Origin: JAFALK01 sp042701975
Lineage (GTDB): Bacteria; Pseudomonadota; Gammaproteobacteria; Burkholderiales; Burkholderiaceae_C
Length of the DNA stretch: 64,000 nt
Assembly (NCBI GenBank): GCA_042701975.1
Contig: CP170561.1
Span: forward strand, 186,001-250,000
Reading direction: 5' to 3'
The notes beneath the pieces were generated by a model that was not told where the DNA came from, made no database searches, and saw nothing but the letters and a program-made list of their open reading frames with translations. This document shows positions 31,524 through 41,349 of this stretch, in pieces (the stretch's first letter is position 1; every line of letters starts with the position of its first letter). The position numbers and the translations under genes were made by a program.

Positions 31524-34469
31524 GTGACCGCTCACGCCCGAAAACTCGCGCAGGCCCACCTTCGCCCCGCCTCGCGCCCCACCCTCATTGCCCTGGCCGC
31601 ACTGGCCGTCATCGGCAGCGCCGAGGCCCAGACCGTCTCGCAAGACGCCGAGAAGAAGGCCCAGCAGCTCGACACCGTGACCGTCACGGGCTTCCGCGCG
31701 GCGCTGGAAAGCGCGCTGATCAAGAAGCGCGATGACAACGGCATCGTCGACGTCATCAAGGCCGAAGACATCGCCAAGTTCCCCGACACCAACCTGGCCG
31801 AGTCGCTGCAGCGCGTGCCCGGCGTGGTGATCGACCGCGATGCCGGCGAAGGCAAGAACATCACCGTGCGCGGCCTGGGTTCGGACTTCACCCGCGTGCG
31901 CATCAACGGCATCGAGGCCCTGGCCACCACCGGCGCCACCGACTCCTCGGGCGCCAACAACCGCGGCCGCGGCTTCGACTTCAACGTCTTCGCCTCCGAG
32001 CTGTTCAACCAGATCACGGTGCGCAAGAGCTCCTCGGCAGACGTGGACGAAGGCTCGCTGGGCGCCACGGTGGACCTGAACACCTCGCACCCCTTCGACT
32101 TCAAGGGCCTGGTGACCACGGTCTCGGTCAAGGAGCGCTACAACGACCTGAGCAAGAAGACCGACCCGCGCGCGGCCTTCCTGGTCTCCAACACCTTCTT
32201 CAACAACAAGCTGGGCGTGCTGCTCTCCGGTGCCTACACCAAGCGTCGCCTGTATGAAGAAGGCTTTGGCAGCGTGCGCTACGACAACGGCCCGTCTTCG
32301 GGCGGCTGGTGCGCGCCCGGCACGGGCAACTGCGGCACGGGCGGCTCCGCCCTGGTGCCGGGCTCGCTGCCGCCGGCCAAGCTGCCGGTGAACGCGGCCA
32401 ACACCGCGGCCTACAACGCCGCCAACGACGTCAACAACTTCCACCCGCGCCTGCCGCGCTACGGCCGCCTCACGCACGACCAGGACCGCATCGGCCTGAC
32501 GGGCTCCATCCAGCTCAAGCCGGATGACAAGACCCTCATCACGCTGGACGTGCTCTACGCCAAGCTCAAGGCCACGCGTGAGGAGGATTGGCTCGAAGCC
32601 ATCTCCTTCAGCCGCACGGCAGCGCAAGGCGGCAAGCCGCAGACCAGCGTGGTCAGCGCCACCTACGACGCCAACGGCAGCCTGATCAGCGGCACCTACA
32701 ACGGCGTGGACATCCGTGCCGAGTCGCGCTTTGACAAGCTCAGCACCACCTTCGTGCAGCCGACGCTGAAGATCAGCCGCGAGATCACCGATCGCGTCTC
32801 CGCCAACCTGCTGATGGGCCGCGCCACCTCGGCCTTCCGCAACCCGATGCAGACGACGACAACGCTGGACGCGCTCAACGTCAACGGCTACTCCATCGAC
32901 TTCAGCGGCAACGCCAAGCTGCCGGTCATCAAGTACCCCTTCGACACCACCGGCAGCACCCTGGCCCTGCAAGGCGTTCCTGTGGCCACCAGCGGCACGC
33001 AGGCCGCCACGGTCACCAACACGACGACGAGCGAGATCCGCATCCGTCCGCAAGGCACGACCAACCAGAACTCCATCGCCGACCTCGACGTGGCCTGGGA
33101 GGTGAGCGACAACGTCACGCTGCGCGGCGGCGTCGACTACAAGAAGTACAAGTTCGACACCTACGAGTTCCGTCGCGTCAACCAGAACGACACCGTCTTC
33201 GCGCCGGCCGGCGGCATGGCCGGCCTGACCAAGGTGCTGACCGGCTTCGGCAGCCAGTTGGGCCTCTCCGGCGGCACGCCGACGTCTTGGGTCATCCCCG
33301 ACTTCGACGCCATCGCCAAGGCCTACGACATCTACTGCAACTGCATCAAGAGCGGACCGTCCGGCGGACCCGGCGATTTCACGCTGACCAGCACCACCAA
33401 CGGCAACGCACGCGGCAACAACTCCGCCGTGACCGAAACCGACACCGGCTGGTTCGCCATGGCCGACCTCAACGGCCGCATCGCCGGCATGAAGGTCCGC
33501 GGCAACGTCGGCGTGCGCTACGTGACGACCAAGGAAGAGACCACCGGCTACCTCGCCACCGGCGGCGGCACGCAGGTCAACGTGGGCAACACCTACAAGG
33601 ACTGGCTGCCTTCGCTGAACATGGCGATGAATCTGCGCAACGACCTGATCCTGCGCTTTGCCGCAGCCAAGGTGATGTCGCGCCCGATGCTGGCCAACCT
33701 GAACCCGGGCGGCTCCATCGCGACGACCGGCACGCTGTCCATCACCAGCGGCAACCCGCTGCTCAAGCCCTACCGCGCCAAGACCTTCGACGAGAGCCTG
33801 GAGTGGTACGTCGACAAGGACACCTTCGTCGGCATCGGCCTGTTCCAGAAGAAGATCGACAGCTACATCCAGACGCTGCGCGTCAACGTGCCCTACAACA
33901 CGACGGGCTTCCCGATGTCGCTGCTGCCGAGCAACTTCACCGGCACCGAAGTCTTCCAGGTGCAGACCGCCGTCAACACCGAGGGCGGCAACCTGACCGG
34001 CCTTGAGCTGAACTGGCAGCAGCCGTTCAACTTCCTGCCGGGCTGGGGCAAAAACTTCGGCATGCTGCTGAACTACACGAAGGTGCAGTCCAAGATCAAG
34101 TACCAGGTCTCGCCGACCGGCGCGGCCACGATCACGGACGATCTGCTGAACCTCTCGCCCAAGAGCTCGAACGCCACGCTGTACTACGACGACGGCACGC
34201 TCAGCGCCCGCGTCAGCATGTCCAAGCGCGGCTCGTTCCTGACCCGCGTGCCGGGCCAGAACAACAACGACGTGGAGGGCAAGAACCCGACCAAGAACGT
34301 GGATGCCAGCATCTCGTACAAGGTCAACAGCAAGCTCGACATCTCGCTGGAAGGCGTGAACCTGACCAACCAGGCGCAGGACCAGTTCATCAGCCGCCAG
34401 CGCAACAGCCCGGTGGTGTACACGGTGACGGGCCGCGAGTACCTGATCGGCGCACGCTACAAGTTCTGA
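31524..34469 (+). CDS. TonB-dependent receptor, likely for oligogalacturonides
   Basis: A 981-residue outer membrane receptor. Signal peptide to about residue 35; TonB box DTVTVTG near 50; plug domain with FPDTNLAESLQRVPGV, DRDAGEGKNITVRGLGSDFTRVRING; then a beta-barrel ending YLIGARYKF with the terminal Phe needed for assembly. The subtype is that of Xanthomonas and Caulobacter carbohydrate receptors. Start is GTG with AGGAG upstream. Position among pectin genes makes oligogalacturonide or rhamnogalacturonan fragments likely ligands; it would take the place of the KdgM porin of enterobacteria. Specificity is inference. Confidence 0.9.
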   Translation: MTAHARKLAQAHLRPASRPTLIALAALAVIGSAEAQTVSQDAEKKAQQLDTVTVTGFRAALESALIKKRDDNGIVDVIKAEDIAKFPDTNLAESLQRVPGVVIDRDAGEGKNITVRGLGSDFTRVRINGIEALATTGATDSSGANNRGRGFDFNVFASELFNQITVRKSSSADVDEGSLGATVDLNTSHPFDFKGLVTTVSVKERYNDLSKKTDPRAAFLVSNTFFNNKLGVLLSGAYTKRRLYEEGFGSVRYDNGPSSGGWCAPGTGNCGTGGSALVPGSLPPAKLPVNAANTAAYNAANDVNNFHPRLPRYGRLTHDQDRIGLTGSIQLKPDDKTLITLDVLYAKLKATREEDWLEAISFSRTAAQGGKPQTSVVSATYDANGSLISGTYNGVDIRAESRFDKLSTTFVQPTLKISREITDRVSANLLMGRATSAFRNPMQTTTTLDALNVNGYSIDFSGNAKLPVIKYPFDTTGSTLALQGVPVATSGTQAATVTNTTTSEIRIRPQGTTNQNSIADLDVAWEVSDNVTLRGGVDYKKYKFDTYEFRRVNQNDTVFAPAGGMAGLTKVLTGFGSQLGLSGGTPTSWVIPDFDAIAKAYDIYCNCIKSGPSGGPGDFTLTSTTNGNARGNNSAVTETDTGWFAMADLNGRIAGMKVRGNVGVRYVTTKEETTGYLATGGGTQVNVGNTYKDWLPSLNMAMNLRNDLILRFAAAKVMSRPMLANLNPGGSIATTGTLSITSGNPLLKPYRAKTFDESLEWYVDKDTFVGIGLFQKKIDSYIQTLRVNVPYNTTGFPMSLLPSNFTGTEVFQVQTAVNTEGGNLTGLELNWQQPFNFLPGWGKNFGMLLNYTKVQSKIKYQVSPTGAATITDDLLNLSPKSSNATLYYDDGTLSARVSMSKRGSFLTRVPGQNNNDVEGKNPTKNVDASISYKVNSKLDISLEGVNLTNQAQDQFISRQRNSPVVYTVTGREYLIGARYKF

Positions 34470-34471
34470 GC

Positions 34472-35245
34472 ATGAAAGGCAAAGCGAGCCTGCTGTTTGG
34501 GCTCGCCCTCCTGAGTGCCTTGTGCGGCGCGGCTCATGCCGCGCCGCGCGTCATTCTGGTGGGCGATTCCACGATGGCCACGAAGAGCGGCTATGGCGAT
34601 GCGCTGTGCGCCAAGCTCGGCCCCGGCGTCGAGTGCGTGAACCTCGCCCGCGGTGGACGCTCCACCCTGAGCTTCCGCGCCGAGGGCCTGTGGGAGCAGA
34701 TGCTGGCTTCGCTCAAGGAGGGCCGCAGCGGCGAAACCTGGGTGCTGATCCAGTTTGGCCACAATGATCAGCCGGGCAAGCCGGGCCGGTCCACGGATCT
34801 GGTGAAGGACTACCCCGTCAATCTGACGCGTTACGTGAGCGAAGTGCGCGCCGCCGGTGCCCACCCGATCCTCGTCACGCCGCTCACGCGCCGCTCGTTC
34901 CGCGGCCCGTGGCTGCACGACGATCTCGCGCCCTGGGCCGCTGCCATGCGGGCCGTGGCGAAGGCGACGAAGACGCCCCTGCTCGACCTCCACGCGCTGA
35001 GCGCTGCAGCCGTCCAGGCCATGGGCGAGGAGGAAGCCGACACGCTGGCGATGGCGCCCAGGCCCAGACCCGGCGAGCCGGTTTCGGATGCCACGAAATC
35101 GGAGCGTGCAGGCGCGGCCAATCCGGTCTTCGACCGCACCCACCTCGGCCCCAAGGGCGCGGACTACTTCGCCGCGATGGTGGAGCGCGAACTGCTGCCG
35201 CTTGCCGGACCCGCGCTCAATGCCGCCGTGCGTGCCAGGCGTTGA
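34472..35245 (+). CDS. Rhamnogalacturonan acetylesterase (SGNH, CE12)
   Basis: A 257-residue exported esterase with signal peptide (LLFGLALLSALCGAAHAA). Block I is ILVGDSTMA with the nucleophile Ser; then NLARGGRST; QFGHND; and block V DRTHLGPKGADYFA, which gives the Asp-His pair. It removes acetyl groups from pectin side regions, helping the lyases. It starts two bases after the receptor stop, so they form one operon. The 3' end overlaps the opposite-strand EAL gene by 29 bases. Confidence 0.88.
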   Translation: MKGKASLLFGLALLSALCGAAHAAPRVILVGDSTMATKSGYGDALCAKLGPGVECVNLARGGRSTLSFRAEGLWEQMLASLKEGRSGETWVLIQFGHNDQPGKPGRSTDLVKDYPVNLTRYVSEVRAAGAHPILVTPLTRRSFRGPWLHDDLAPWAAAMRAVAKATKTPLLDLHALSAAAVQAMGEEEADTLAMAPRPRPGEPVSDATKSERAGAANPVFDRTHLGPKGADYFAAMVERELLPLAGPALNAAVRARR

Positions 35246-36473
35246 CCGGCACGGGCACGCTCGGCGCCAGCTGGCCATGCTCGCTGCGCCAGTCACGCAC
35301 CCAAGGTTCGAACTGCGCCGCTTCCATCGGTCGGCTGATCAGCCAGCCCTGGGCGAGGTCGCAGCCGAGCTGCTCCAGCAGCGCCCAGTCGCCCGCTGAT
35401 TCCACACCTTCGGCCACGGCATGGATGCCGAGCCGGCGCGCCATGTCCAGGCTGGAGGAGAGGATCACGCGGGTGGCCTCGTCGGCGCGCGAATCGGTCA
35501 CGAAGGCGCGGTCGATCTTCAACTCGGTGAAGGCGATGCGCGAGAGCTGCTGCATGGACGAGTAGCCAGTGCCGTAGTCGTCGATGGACAGGCCGAAGCC
35601 CAGCATGCGCAGCCGCGCCAGGTTTTCCAGCGCGCGCGCCGTGTCGGTGGCGGCAGCGGACTCGGTGACCTCCAGCATCACGCAGCCCGGATCCACGCCG
35701 CGGCTGCGCACGATCTCGGTCACGCGCTCGGCCACACGTTCCCCGGCCAGCGACCGGATGGAGAGGTTGACCGAGACGCAGAGGTCCAGCCCCTCGCGCT
35801 GCCAGCGCTGCAGCCACTGACTCGATTGTTCGAGCATGGCCCAGGTCAGCCCGTCGATCAGGCCGCCCTGCTCCATCTGCGGCACGAAGTCCGATGGATT
35901 GACGACGCCCGCCCACGGATGGCGCCAGCGCGCCAGCGCCTCGACGCCCCAGACCTTGCCGCTGCGGATCTCCACCTTGGGCTGCATGAAGGCCTCGAAC
36001 TCGGACTTCTCCAGGCCCCGGCCCATCTCCTCCAGCGAGAACTGCTGCGCCTCACGCTGCAGCTGGGCTTCCGGCTTGCCGTGCTCGTGGCGCTCCAGCA
36101 GCTCCAGCAGCTTGGCCGCCGTCAGCGGCTTGGAGGCGCAGCCGAGCAGCCGCACGCCGTAGGCGCGCGCCATGGTGGCGATGGACGACAACAGCTTCTT
36201 GTCCAGCGCGCTGAGCAGGATGAGCGAGAGCTGCAGCCGCTCTTCCATGGCCAGGTGGCGGATGAACTCCATGCCGTCCATGCCGGGCATGTGCAGGTCG
36301 CAGATCACCACGTCCACATGCGCGTCCGGCCGGGCCAGCACTTCCAGCGCGGTCTGGCCGTCGGGTGCGGAGAGCACCTCGCCCGCACCCATCATCTCCA
36401 GCAGCTGGGTCAGCACCTTGCGCTGGAAAGCATGGTCCTCGACGACGAGGAAATGAAGTTTGGAAAGAGGCAT
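35217..36473 (-). CDS. Response regulator with EAL c-di-GMP phosphodiesterase domain
   Basis: A 418-residue protein: receiver domain at about 5-130 (VVEDHAFQRKVL, VVICDLHMPGMDG with the phospho-acceptor Asp, Lys in CASKP) and an EAL domain at about 150-400. The catalytic set is visible: EALARW, NLSIRSL, EVTES, DDYGTGYSS, ELKIDRAFV and AEGVE. It is therefore expected to be an active phosphodiesterase lowering c-di-GMP. It lies 45 bases after the hybrid kinase gene, its probable partner. Confidence 0.9.
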   Translation of the reverse strand: MPLSKLHFLVVEDHAFQRKVLTQLLEMMGAGEVLSAPDGQTALEVLARPDAHVDVVICDLHMPGMDGMEFIRHLAMEERLQLSLILLSALDKKLLSSIATMARAYGVRLLGCASKPLTAAKLLELLERHEHGKPEAQLQREAQQFSLEEMGRGLEKSEFEAFMQPKVEIRSGKVWGVEALARWRHPWAGVVNPSDFVPQMEQGGLIDGLTWAMLEQSSQWLQRWQREGLDLCVSVNLSIRSLAGERVAERVTEIVRSRGVDPGCVMLEVTESAAATDTARALENLARLRMLGFGLSIDDYGTGYSSMQQLSRIAFTELKIDRAFVTDSRADEATRVILSSSLDMARRLGIHAVAEGVESAGDWALLEQLGCDLAQGWLISRPMEAAQFEPWVRDWRSEHGQLAPSVPVPVNAWHARRH

Positions 36474-36518
36474 GGTGACGAACTCCTTGCTGCGACGCCT
36501 GCGTGCTCGGGGACGGGG

Positions 36519-39500
36519 TCAGGGCACAGCGTTCCAGATGCTGTCCAGATACTCGTTGAGCCTTTGCAGCTCGGATTCGAAGCGGCCCATCTGGGATTCA
36601 ACCGACTTCCAGTTGAAGGCGTGGCTGGCGCGCTCGATGCGGTCGCACACCAGGGCCAGGCTCTCTGCACCAACGGCCTGGGACGCGCCGCGCAGGCGGT
36701 GGGCCAGTTGCGCGATGGCGGCGCTGTCGCCGTGGTCGACGAGCTGGCGCAGCTCGTCGGCGTCGCGCCCGGTGGATTCGCGGAATTCGCGCAGCAGCTT
36801 CTCGACCAGGGCCGAGCCTTCGCCCAGCGGCGCCAGCACGGTGGGATTGAAGACCTGCGGCTCGGTCCAGTCCTCGGCCGCGGCGATGGTGCTGGAGGCA
36901 AACACGCTGGCGCTTTCGCGGCTGCGCTTGGCGGCCTTTGCGCCGCCGTCGCCCGGCAGCGGCAACCAGCGGTCCAGCGCGGCCATCAGCTCGACCACAC
37001 TGACGGGCTTGGTCAGGTACCCGTCCATGCCGGCCAGGAAGCAGGCCTCGGACTCACCTTCGAGCGCGTTGGCCGAGCAGGCCAGGATGGGAATGCGCTT
37101 GCGGTGGTAGCGCTGTTCTTCGCCGCGCACGGCGCGCGCCAGCTCCTGGCCGCCCATGCGCGGCATGTGGCTGTCGGTGATGATCAGCCCGAAGCCCCGC
37201 TCGCGCCACAGCTCCAGCGCGGCCTGGCCATCGACGGCGGCCTCGGCCGCATAGCCGAGCGCGCGCACCTGGTGCAGCATCACCGCGCGGTTGGTCGGGT
37301 GGTCGTCGACGACGAGCAGCAGCGTGCCGTCCTGCTCGGCTTCCTCGATGCTGGGCGCAACGCGGCGCTCGGACAAGGTTTGGGAGAGGTTGCTGCTGCT
37401 CTCCACGAGATCAGGCGCGCGCAGCTCGGCGGCATCGGTGATCGGCAGCGTGATGGTGAGCGTGAGACGCGTGCCGCGGCCCACCACGCTGTCCATCACG
37501 ATGGTGCCGCCCATCATCTCGGCCAAGCGGCGGCAGATGGTCAGGCCCAGGCCCGTGCCGCCGCGCTGGTTGACCTCCAGGCCGACTTGCGTGAAGGGCT
37601 GGAAGAGCCGCGCGCGATCCTCGGGCGAGATGCCCATTCCGGTGTCGGAGACGACCAGGCGGATGGTCTCGAAGGAGCCGGAGCGTTCCAGCATGCGCGC
37701 CGTCACGGTCACGCCGCCGATCTGCGTGAACTTGAGCGCGTTGGAGATCAAGTTGTTCAGGATCTGCGTGAGCCGGCCCGGATCGAAGAGCAGGGCTGGG
37801 CTGATGCGCGGATCGACCGACATGTCCAGGCTCAGGCCCTTGCTGCTGGCGATGCCCATGTAGATCTGCCGCGCGCGCTCCACCACCCGCGCCACCGACG
37901 AGGCCTCGGGCCGCAGCTCGAGCCTTCCGGCTTCGATCTTGGAGAGGTCGAGGATGTCGTCAATGATGCGCAGCAGCGAGCGGCCCGATTCGCGCACCAC
38001 GCCCAGCGCGCTGCGCTGTTCGCCGTCCAGCCGCGTCATGGCCAGCAGTTCCAGCATGCCCAGCACGCCATTCATCGGCGTGCGGATCTCGTGGCTCATG
38101 GTGGCCAGGAAGACGCTCTTGGCGCGGTTGGCCGCGTCGGCCGCGTCGGTGGCGGCACGGAGTTCCGCCGTGCGCTCGGCCACGCGCAGTTCCAGTGCGG
38201 CATTGGCGGCGCGCACTTCGTCTTCGGCGATCCGGCGCTCGGTGATGTCCACGCTGAAGAGCGAGATGCCCTCGGAGACTGGCAGCAGGCTGACCTGGAA
38301 CCAGCCGCTGGAGCCATCGGGGAAGACGAAACACGTCTCGAACTGCTGCGGCAGGCGCTGCTCCATGCACTGGCGCATGCGCTCGAACACCTCGGTCTCC
38401 TCGATGCCCGGATGCGCCTCCATGAGGGTCCGGCCCAGCATCTCCAGCGGGTGCAGGCGCGACTGCTTCGCAGCGGCGGCGTTCACGTAGAGGCGGCGCC
38501 AGTCAGCGTCGATCACCTGGCAGCCCTCGAGCATGCTGTCCAGCGTGTGGCGGTACAGCGCTTCACTGTGGGTGAGCGCGGCGGTGCGCTCGTGCACGCG
38601 CTGCTCGAGGCCGGCGTTGAGCCGGCGCAGCTTGTCATCGCTCTGGGCGCGCGCCAGCATCTCTTGCCGGATGTTGCGCAGCAGGTAGAGGAAGACGGCG
38701 CAGGCGCCGAACAGCGTGAGCATCAGGAAGACGAGCGAGTTGCGCCGTGCCCGGTCCGCACGGGCGGTGCGCTCGGCCAGCAGGCGCTGCTCGGCCACAT
38801 CGATCTCACGCGTCAGCGCGCGGATCCCGGGCATCAGCTCGGTGCCGCGATCGCCGCCGCTCAGGCGCCGAAGGCGCTCTTCGATGTCACGCCCCAGCTG
38901 CGCGGCGCGGCGCGATTGGTCGGGGTTGTCGGACATCAGGTCCTGCAACTGACGGATCTGCGAGCGCGCCTCCGTGATGGCGGCTTGCAGGCGGTCCGGA
39001 TCGTCGTCGTCCGGACTGCGCCCCAGCGCCTGGTGCGCGATCACGGCATCGGTGACGGTGGCATAGACCCGGTTGAGCAGCGCACGCACCTCCTGCGTGT
39101 GCGCCACCCATTCGGTGGAGCGGGCCATGTCGGCACCGGCACGATAGGTCACGCCGCCACCGACGACGAGCAGCAGCAGCGCTCCGGCCAACGCCGTGGC
39201 CACGCGCGACTCGATGGTGACGCGCGTCAGCAGGCCTTGGGCCGCGTCACGTGCCCGGCGGTTGGCCAGCAGCAGGCCCACCGAGAGCGCGACGAAGGCC
39301 AGCGCGGTGTTGATGGCCACCGGCGGCAGGAAGACATCGGTCACCAGTTCGGTCGCGTTCCACGCATAGCCCAGCACGCTGGTCACGCCGATGCCCAGCA
39401 CCAGCAGCGCGAACGCCATCACGGCCAGGCGCAGCCGGCCCATCACCAGGGCCGCGAGGCCCATGCCCAGCGCGCAGAACGCCGTGGCACTGTAGGGCGA

Positions 39501-39881
39501 CATGCGGCCCGGATTGGCGTTGAAGGCCTTGGACCGGTCGCGGAAGAGCAGCTCGTCGATGCCCGCGTTCCAGCCGAGCAGGTACTCCAGCAGCGTGACC
39601 GCGCCCAGCAGCACGAGGACGAGCGACACGGCGTACGCGGCGGCGCGCATGCGCTGCGCGTGCGCGATACGCTCGGCGTTCATCGTCGTCAAGAGCACCA
39701 AGCCGAGGCCGCACAGCACCAGGCCCATGGCCGTGTTGGCCTTCATCTCCACCGCACCGGGGAGGCCGCTCTTGAGCAGGGAAATGTCCGACACCCAGCC
39801 CGCGAGCACGAGCAGGCCCATCAGGGCGGCAACAGCACCCAGCGTTCGAACAAACGACGCGTGAGGAATGTCTGCTTGCAT
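36519..39881 (-). CDS. Hybrid sensor histidine kinase (CHASE3-PAS-HK-REC-HPt)
   Basis: A 1120-residue BvgS/EvgS-class kinase. N-terminal block of membrane segments (1-205); another membrane helix near 230; CHASE3-like extracytoplasmic domain (about 250-390); a helix near 400; PAS domain (about 445-555); HisKA with SHEIRTPMNG (about 595-660); ATPase domain (NNLISNALKFT, DTGMGI, GTGLGLTICR); receiver (VVDDHPTNRAV, ITDSHMPRMGG); and a C-terminal HPt with AHRLRGAS. It supports an internal multistep phosphorelay with the EAL regulator as likely output. The signal is unknown; a link to the pectin genes is positional only. Confidence 0.9.
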   Translation of the reverse strand: MQADIPHASFVRTLGAVAALMGLLVLAGWVSDISLLKSGLPGAVEMKANTAMGLVLCGLGLVLLTTMNAERIAHAQRMRAAAYAVSLVLVLLGAVTLLEYLLGWNAGIDELLFRDRSKAFNANPGRMSPYSATAFCALGMGLAALVMGRLRLAVMAFALLVLGIGVTSVLGYAWNATELVTDVFLPPVAINTALAFVALSVGLLLANRRARDAAQGLLTRVTIESRVATALAGALLLLVVGGGVTYRAGADMARSTEWVAHTQEVRALLNRVYATVTDAVIAHQALGRSPDDDDPDRLQAAITEARSQIRQLQDLMSDNPDQSRRAAQLGRDIEERLRRLSGGDRGTELMPGIRALTREIDVAEQRLLAERTARADRARRNSLVFLMLTLFGACAVFLYLLRNIRQEMLARAQSDDKLRRLNAGLEQRVHERTAALTHSEALYRHTLDSMLEGCQVIDADWRRLYVNAAAAKQSRLHPLEMLGRTLMEAHPGIEETEVFERMRQCMEQRLPQQFETCFVFPDGSSGWFQVSLLPVSEGISLFSVDITERRIAEDEVRAANAALELRVAERTAELRAATDAADAANRAKSVFLATMSHEIRTPMNGVLGMLELLAMTRLDGEQRSALGVVRESGRSLLRIIDDILDLSKIEAGRLELRPEASSVARVVERARQIYMGIASSKGLSLDMSVDPRISPALLFDPGRLTQILNNLISNALKFTQIGGVTVTARMLERSGSFETIRLVVSDTGMGISPEDRARLFQPFTQVGLEVNQRGGTGLGLTICRRLAEMMGGTIVMDSVVGRGTRLTLTITLPITDAAELRAPDLVESSSNLSQTLSERRVAPSIEEAEQDGTLLLVVDDHPTNRAVMLHQVRALGYAAEAAVDGQAALELWRERGFGLIITDSHMPRMGGQELARAVRGEEQRYHRKRIPILACSANALEGESEACFLAGMDGYLTKPVSVVELMAALDRWLPLPGDGGAKAAKRSRESASVFASSTIAAAEDWTEPQVFNPTVLAPLGEGSALVEKLLREFRESTGRDADELRQLVDHGDSAAIAQLAHRLRGASQAVGAESLALVCDRIERASHAFNWKSVESQMGRFESELQRLNEYLDSIWNAVP

Positions 39882-40080
39882 GACTGCTCGAAAAGACTGC
39901 GCTGGGCCAATCTACTCATTCAGCTTGCCTGGGCTTTCATCAGTTTTGTTGATGCGCGACCGACACGTGGGCGCAACGCGCACGAATGGGGCCTTGTGGA
40001 AGCATTTCGTAAATACTTCACAAAGATGAGGCCTCGTCTGACGCGGCGAGGACACGGGCGTCCAGCCGTCCTGCGCCGTC

Positions 40081-41016
40081 CTACAGCAGGTCCTGCATGA
40101 GCTCGCGCGCGATCAAGGCACCGCGGTGCTGGATCACGCGGCCGGCCACGCGATTGCCATAACGCGCAGCTTCGACGGCATCTGCGCCGGCCAGGCGGCG
40201 CGAGAGATAGCCGGCTGCGAAGGAGTCGCCGGCGGCCGTAGTGTCGACGACGCGCGGCACGGCTTCCGTCTCGGCTTCCTGCCACGCGGTGGATCCGGCC
40301 GCGCGCACCAGTGTTGGCGCTGCACCGCGCTTGATCAGCAGCTCGGGGCTGGGCAAAGACTGGGCTGCGGCAACGCCCTCTTGCAGCGTGGCCAGGCCCA
40401 TCAGCGCCTGATGATCGTCGGCGGTGATGAGCGCACAGCTGGCCAGCTCGAAGGCGCGGGCGAAGACTTCTCGCGCTACGGCGACGTCAGGCCACAGGCG
40501 CGGACGGTAGTTGTTGTCGAAGATGACGGCGGCGCCGCGCTCGCGCAGCCGCGCCATCACAGCGAAGGCGCGTTCGCGTCCGGCCGGCGGCAAGATGGCG
40601 AGGCTGATGCCGCTGAGGTAGAACGCGTCCCAGCTGGCCACCTGCTCTTCAAGCGGCGTGATCGCTGCTTCAAAGTAGGCCCGTGCCGCCGCGGAATCGC
40701 GCCAGTAGTTGAAGCGACGTTCGCCTTGATCGTCCAGCTCGATCATGTACAGGCCCGGCAACCGGCCTGGCAGGCGTTGCACGAGGTCGGTCTGTACAGC
40801 TTCCAGCTGCCACCGGTCCAGCATGCCCTGGCTCAGGCCGTCATCACCTAACGCCGTGGCGTAGTGGACATCGAAGGCCGCGCCGCCGCAGCGCGCCAGA
40901 TAGACCGCCGTGTTGAGCGTGTCACCGCCAAAGCCTTGCGCGAGGGTGCCGAAGGCTTGGCCTTGCAGCTCGATCATGCATTCGCCCAGCAGGGCGACGC
41001 GGAGAGGACGGGTCAT
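40081..41016 (-). CDS. kdgK: 2-keto-3-deoxygluconate kinase
   Basis: A PfkB-family sugar kinase of 311 residues (start MTRPLRV; a further in-frame ATG at 41028 gives 315). It phosphorylates KDG to KDPG. The motifs are FGGDTLNTAVYL, DNNYRPRLW and the anion-hole signature DTTAAGDSFAAGYL. It stands apart from the main pectin operon, but a near-perfect KdgR-like palindrome lies just upstream, which ties it to that operon. Confidence 0.92.
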   Translation of the reverse strand: MTRPLRVALLGECMIELQGQAFGTLAQGFGGDTLNTAVYLARCGGAAFDVHYATALGDDGLSQGMLDRWQLEAVQTDLVQRLPGRLPGLYMIELDDQGERRFNYWRDSAAARAYFEAAITPLEEQVASWDAFYLSGISLAILPPAGRERAFAVMARLRERGAAVIFDNNYRPRLWPDVAVAREVFARAFELASCALITADDHQALMGLATLQEGVAAAQSLPSPELLIKRGAAPTLVRAAGSTAWQEAETEAVPRVVDTTAAGDSFAAGYLSRRLAGADAVEAARYGNRVAGRVIQHRGALIARELMQDLL

Positions 41017-41037
41017 GGTGGCGAGCAAGATTGAATA

Positions 41038-41052
41038 TGAAACGCTGTTTCA
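41038..41052. promoter_or_regulatory. KdgR-like operator before kdgK
   Basis: TGAAACGCTGTTTCA, with arms TGAAAC/GTTTCA around a three-base centre, and further A/T symmetry outside (AATA and AATATT). It is 21 bases upstream of the kdgK start and the clearest such site in the window. Confidence 0.65.
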
Positions 41053-41118
41053 ATATTAACCTCTCTGCTCACACGACCCCTCGGGGCCAGTACCTAGGGC
41101 TGCCCAAAAAGGGGCAAG

Positions 41119-41141
41119 CCCGAGATCCACCGGACCTCGGG
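41119..41141. other. Stem-loop in the kdgK/exporter intergenic region
   Basis: CCCGAGATCC and GGACCTCGGG form a 10-base stem with one mismatch and a tiny loop. There is no following T-run, so this is not a standard terminator. The remainder of 41053-41349 shows no gene; the open frame that extends upstream from the exporter is probably non-coding leader. Confidence 0.45.
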
Positions 41142-41349
41142 CCTGCAAGTGCGCGAGACATCGCCTATCGGACATCCGCGCCGGCTGCGGATGTGGTGCT
41201 GCGATGTGGAACTTCGTGAGCGCGGATCGCATCATCGCGGCAAGTGCGTGAAGCGATTGCTCGAAGAAGCACGCCGCAAGCCCGCAACTAAATGCTTGGG
41301 AATTGCTGCCAATTCCTGTCTTGAGCGCCTCCTAGAATCGCGCTCCTCC

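Noticed and set aside
35421..40100. Very long plus-strand open frame
   Set aside because: It is the mirror of the EAL and kinase genes on the minus strand, Gln/His/Arg-rich, a common artefact of high-GC coding DNA.
41119..41141. Rho-independent terminator
   Set aside because: The stem is good, but there is no T-run on either strand and it lies upstream of, not after, the neighbouring genes.
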